From Solirubrobacterales bacterium (GTDB taxonomy: Bacteria; Actinomycetota; Thermoleophilia; Solirubrobacterales; Solirubrobacteraceae): a stretch of DNA of 16,911 nucleotides. The stretch is taken from assembly GCA_003157595.1 (NCBI GenBank), contig PMKB01000308.1:1-16911 (forward strand), given 5' to 3'. The number at the start of each line of letters is the position of its first letter. Position 1 is the stretch's first letter. The notes under the pieces are model-generated. The model was not told the origin of the DNA. It ran no database searches and was given only the letters and a program-made list of their open reading frames with translations. Below are positions 14,071-16,911 of this stretch, in pieces. Made by a program: the position numbers and the translations under genes.

Positions 14071-15117
14071 GTGCAGCCGACCGTGCTCCACATCCTGCCC
14101 CACCGCGGCGGCGGCGTCGAGAACTACCTCGCGCAGCTCGAGTTCCTGGCGCTCACGCAGCGGCGGCTGGAGCTGAGCTCGTCGCGATCGCCGCTCGGCG
14201 CCGGCCCGTCGATCCTGGTGCGCTGGCCGCGGATCGCCGCCGCGTCTCGTCACGCCGACCTCGTCCACGTCCACGGCGACGTCGCGGCGATGCTGTCGCT
14301 GCCGATCATGCGCGCGCGTCCGTCGGTCCTGACGACCCACGGGCTGCACTTCCTGCGCCGCGCCCAGGGGGCGCGCCTCGTGCTCGCCCGCAGCGCGGTG
14401 CGTTCAGCCGTCTCCGCGAGCCGGCGCACGATCTGCACCTCGGAGGCCGAGCGCGACGAGCTGGGTGAGATCCTGCCCGCGGCGCTGCGCGCGCGCCTGG
14501 TGGTGATCCCAAACGCGGCGCCGCGCGACTCCCGCGGTCCGGATCGCGCGCACGCCCGCGCGCAGCTCGAGCTGGGGCCGCAGACGGTGGTGGCGCTGTT
14601 CATCGGACAGCTCGAGGACCGCAAGGATCCGCTCACGGCGGTGGCTGCGGTCAGCGCGGCCGCTGCGGCCGGGGCGCCGCTTACCCTGCTCGTCGCGGGC
14701 GAAGGTCCACTGGGCGCTCAGGTGCGCGCGCAGGCCGGGCCGGCGGTGCGGGTGCTGGGCTATCGCGACGACCCCGACACGCTGTTTGCTGCCGCGGATC
14801 TGCTGGTGGCGCCCTCGCTGCGTGAGGGGCAGTCGCTCGCCGTGCTCGAAGCGATGCGCGACGGGCTTGCCGTGGTCGTCTCGGACGGCGTCGGCAATCC
14901 GGAGCTGGTCGGGGACGCGGGCGTGATCTTCCCGGCCGGTGACACGGCGGCCCTGGCCGCGGTGCTCGGGCACCTCGCGGCCGACGACGGCGAGCGTCAA
15001 CGGCTCGGCGCCGCGGCGCGGACACGCTACGAGCAGCAGTTCACGCTCGAGCGCTTCCAGCAGCGGATGGCCGCGCTCTACGGCGAGCTGCTCGGCGTGC
15101 GTCTCGAGGGCCCGTAG
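14071..15117 (+). CDS. Family 4 (GT-B) glycosyltransferase
   Basis: The product has 348 residues. The N-terminal acceptor domain shows LHILPHRGGGVENYLAQ (6-22, the GG-E loop of the family), LVHVHGD (64-70) and LTTHGLHFL. The C-terminal donor domain has IGQLEDRKDPLTA, VAGEGPLG, LGYRDD and the complete retaining-GT4 EX7E motif (Glu252 and Glu260, within SLREGQSLAVLEAMRDG). Unlike three other transferases here it keeps both glutamates. It is divergent from the GT2 gene at 13998 and transcribed alone. GTG 14071 begins just before the Rossmann strand and has TAGGCT upstream. Its last 40 bases overlap the 3' end of the opposing GT4 gene. Sugar specificity is unknown. Confidence 0.92.
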   Translation: MQPTVLHILPHRGGGVENYLAQLEFLALTQRRLELSSSRSPLGAGPSILVRWPRIAAASRHADLVHVHGDVAAMLSLPIMRARPSVLTTHGLHFLRRAQGARLVLARSAVRSAVSASRRTICTSEAERDELGEILPAALRARLVVIPNAAPRDSRGPDRAHARAQLELGPQTVVALFIGQLEDRKDPLTAVAAVSAAAAAGAPLTLLVAGEGPLGAQVRAQAGPAVRVLGYRDDPDTLFAAADLLVAPSLREGQSLAVLEAMRDGLAVVVSDGVGNPELVGDAGVIFPAGDTAALAAVLGHLAADDGERQRLGAAARTRYEQQFTLERFQQRMAALYGELLGVRLEGP

Positions 15118-16244
15118 CTTTCGAGCACCTGCTCGAGCGAGTGCTCAAGCGACAGGCGCCGCGCATTGCGCGCGAACCACGCCCGCGTGCTATCGCGCAG
15201 CGACGCGCCCGCCTCATGCACTCGCACGATCGCGGCCGCCAGATCGGCCGGGGCGGCGGAGCGCGCGAGCACGCCGTTGACGCCATCCTCGATCAGCTCG
15301 ACTGCGGCGTTGTCGGGCTCGCTCACGAGGATGCTCGGCGTTCCGCAGGCCGCAGCCTCGACCACGATCATGCCGTAGCCCTCGCGTCGCGAGGGCAGGA
15401 CCATGGCGGTCGCGCGCCGCAGAGCGTCGTGAACTTCGTGCGCCGCCACGAAGCCGGGCGCGGCGACAAGCTTGCCGTCGTCGAGCGCGGCGATCCGCGC
15501 CAGCACCTCGGGCCGCTCCGGTCCGTCGCCGAACAGCACGGCGTGCAGACCGCTGATCTGCTCGGCGGCGAGCGCCGCCGCGTCGACCACCGCCGGCGCC
15601 CGCTTCTCGGCGATCATCCGCCCGGCGAACACGACGAGAAGCTCGGTCTCGAACGGTTCTTCGGGCACCGGCGAGCCGGCGTACTCGCCTTCCAGGATCG
15701 TCACCTCGCCGCGCAGGCCCTCCTCGCGAAGGCGCGCGGCGTGCAGCCGCGAGAAGCAGAACGCCCGCTGTCGCACGCGCACACAGCGACGCTGTACCGC
15801 CACCCCGATCGGTCCCAGCGCGCCGAGGTATTCACGCCAGTACCCGGCCGACCAGACCTCGTGCCAGTCGACAACCAGCTCATAGCCGCCGAGCGGGCGC
15901 ACGAGTGCCGCGGCCAGCAGCGAGAAATACGGGAAGGACGCGGTGTGGACGACGTCGTAGCGACGGCCGTGACGCAGCAGGTGCCACAGAACGCCTACGC
16001 CAAAGACCAGCGCCTGGACGATCCGGCGCCGTCCGCTGTTCGTGTACAGCGCCATCCGCGGCCCGACGGCCAGCACGCGTACCTCCTGGAGGTCGGGCTC
16101 CTCCCCGCGGTCCCATTGGCGCATCGTCGCGTAGGTCAGCTCGTGCCCCTCCGCGGCGAGACGCTCGGCGAGGTTGCGGTACCAGCGCTCGGCGCCGCCG
16201 ACGGTGTTCGGGAACAGGCAGTCATAGATCACGCAGATCCGCAC
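15078..16244 (-). CDS. Family 4 (GT-B) glycosyltransferase
   Basis: The product has 388 residues. It begins MRICVIYDCLFPNTVGGAERW (GGAER loop at 16-20), followed by DVVHTASFPYFSLL (97-110), VVDWHEVWSAGYW (124-136), the donor-domain stretch VVFAGRMIAEKRAP (204-217), LFGDGPE and SRREGYGMIVVEAAACGTP with both EX7E glutamates (288 and 296). This matches GT4 transferases of the WcaL/RfaB type. The last 10 or so residues are read from DNA that also encodes, on the other strand, the end of the gene finishing at 15117. The GTG start at 16244 is placed by the conserved MRI opening; no Shine-Dalgarno sequence is evident. It diverges from the GT2 gene at 16333. Confidence 0.92.
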   Translation of the reverse strand: MRICVIYDCLFPNTVGGAERWYRNLAERLAAEGHELTYATMRQWDRGEEPDLQEVRVLAVGPRMALYTNSGRRRIVQALVFGVGVLWHLLRHGRRYDVVHTASFPYFSLLAAALVRPLGGYELVVDWHEVWSAGYWREYLGALGPIGVAVQRRCVRVRQRAFCFSRLHAARLREEGLRGEVTILEGEYAGSPVPEEPFETELLVVFAGRMIAEKRAPAVVDAAALAAEQISGLHAVLFGDGPERPEVLARIAALDDGKLVAAPGFVAAHEVHDALRRATAMVLPSRREGYGMIVVEAAACGTPSILVSEPDNAAVELIEDGVNGVLARSAAPADLAAAIVRVHEAGASLRDSTRAWFARNARRLSLEHSLEQVLESYGPSRRTPSSSP

Positions 16245-16332
16245 GTGCGTGCCAGCATCCCAGACTTGATCTAGACTCGATCGGCTGCGCGCCCGATGAC
16301 GAGCCCTGCGCGCCGAGCGTCACGACACACAA
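16245..16332. promoter_or_regulatory. Divergent promoter region between a GT4 and a GT2 gene
   Basis: This 88-bp gap must hold the starts of two divergent transcripts. The A/T-richest part, 16264-16280, includes TAGACT (16272-16277, rightward), a TAnnnT hexamer 55 nt before GTG 16333. Its distance from that start differs from the close spacing at other genes, so assignment is weak. Confidence 0.25.
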
Positions 16333-16911
16333 GTGAGCACACTCGAGCAGATACCGGCGGCGTCCGATAGTGAGGCGACGCCGCTCGTCTCGGTCGTGAT
16401 CCCGTGCCTCAACGAGGCGGGCAACATCGAGCGCTGCGTCAGCGGTGCGCTGGAGGCGCTCGAGCACAGCGGGCTGGCCGGCGAGGTGATCGTCGTCGAC
16501 AACGACTCCGACGACGCCAGCGCCGAGCTTGCCGCCGCCGCCGGCGCCCGGGTCATCGCCGAGCCCCGCCGCGGCTACGGCAGCGCCTACCTCGCAGGCT
16601 TCGCCGCGGCGCGCGGGGACTACATCGTGATGGCGGACGCGGACCTGACCTACGACTTCGGCGAGATCCCGAACTTCGTCGCGAAGCTGAACGACGGCGC
16701 CCAGCTGGTGATGGGCAACCGCATGGACAACATCCAGCCCGGCGCGATGCCGTGGCTTCACCGCTACATCGGCAACCCGCTGCTCACCGGCCTGCTGAAC
16801 CTGTTCTTCCGCACCGGCGTGCGCGACGCGCACTGCGGCATGCGGGCGCTGCGCCGCGACGTGCTGGACACGCTCGACCTGCGCACGACCGGCATGGAGT
16901 TCGCCTCCGAG
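16333..16911 (+). CDS. Family 2 glycosyltransferase, polyprenyl-phosphate-sugar synthase-like (partial, C-terminus off the right edge)
   Basis: 193 codons are open to the window end. Motifs are VVIPCLNEAGNIERCV (21-36), VIVVDNDSDD (52-61), GYGSAYLAGFAAARGDYIVM (81-100), the DxD-type ADADLTYDF (101-109), MGNRMDN, and HCGMRALRRDVLDTLDL with TTGMEFASE at the edge. This matches DPM1/GtrB-like GT2 enzymes, which move a sugar from a nucleotide donor to polyprenyl phosphate at the membrane; such proteins often end in two or more membrane segments, which would lie beyond the edge. It may supply a lipid-linked sugar donor for decorating the glycan. The start is GTG 16333, the first usable start codon after an in-frame TGA at 16297-16299. 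The first 15 or so residues are a non-conserved extension. Confidence 0.88.
   Translation, partial: MSTLEQIPAASDSEATPLVSVVIPCLNEAGNIERCVSGALEALEHSGLAGEVIVVDNDSDDASAELAAAAGARVIAEPRRGYGSAYLAGFAAARGDYIVMADADLTYDFGEIPNFVAKLNDGAQLVMGNRMDNIQPGAMPWLHRYIGNPLLTGLLNLFFRTGVRDAHCGMRALRRDVLDTLDLRTTGMEFASE

Noticed and set aside
15141..16274. Rightward open frame of 377 codons opposite the GT4 gene at 15078-16244
   Set aside because: The opposite strand encodes a complete GT4 with the GGAER loop and EX7E. This frame is Arg/His-rich and motif-free.

Overview
The window is GC-rich DNA (roughly two thirds or more G+C by eye) with GTG, TTG and ATG starts, few clear Shine-Dalgarno sequences and very long spurious open frames. 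This suits a high-GC actinobacterium. The Thermoleophilia/Solirubrobacterales are one plausible home, but no marker gene here fixes the taxon. I recognise no tRNA, rRNA, CRISPR array, transposase or plasmid/phage gene.

The whole window is one surface-polysaccharide (exopolysaccharide or O-antigen-like) biosynthesis locus, cut at both ends. Left to right it holds: a SAM methyltransferase running off the left edge (1-505, -); a second SAM methyltransferase (590-1648, +); a full-length asparagine-synthase-type amidotransferase (1692-3578, -); a GT4-like glycosyltransferase (3760-5142, +) overlapping a Wzx-type flippase (5139-6620, +); a membrane-anchored GT4-like enzyme (6621-7850, -); a truncated second asnB (7847-8038, -); an LpxD-like sugar N-acyltransferase (8323-9357, +) overlapping a WalW-like polysaccharide deacetylase (9341-10201, +); a leftward run of GT2, two NAD-dependent sugar epimerase/dehydratases and a GT4-like enzyme (13998 down to 10264, -); two convergent, overlapping GT4 genes (14071-15117, +; 15078-16244, -); and a polyprenyl-phosphate-sugar-synthase-like GT2 running off the right edge (16333-16911, +).

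Together the genes cover sugar-nucleotide modification (two SDRs), sugar decoration (amidation, N-acylation, deacetylation, methylation), stepwise assembly (five GT4-type and two GT2-type transferases) and export (flippase). No polymerase (Wzy), initiating phosphoglycosyltransferase or ligase is visible, so those must lie outside or be absent.

The most notable structure is a direct repeat of about 270 bp holding the asnB 5' end plus its upstream region (about 3431-3700 and 7891-8157). It brackets a three-gene transferase/flippase module and leaves a 63-codon asnB stub overlapping the next gene by 4 bp. Other points of note are the overlapping N-acyltransferase/deacetylase pair, which looks less GC-rich than its flanks; three paralogous glycosyltransferases lacking the first Glu of the GT4 EX7E motif; and TAnnnT boxes 6-11 nt before many start codons, which suggests leaderless transcription. 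Strand direction changes unusually often for a polysaccharide cluster.
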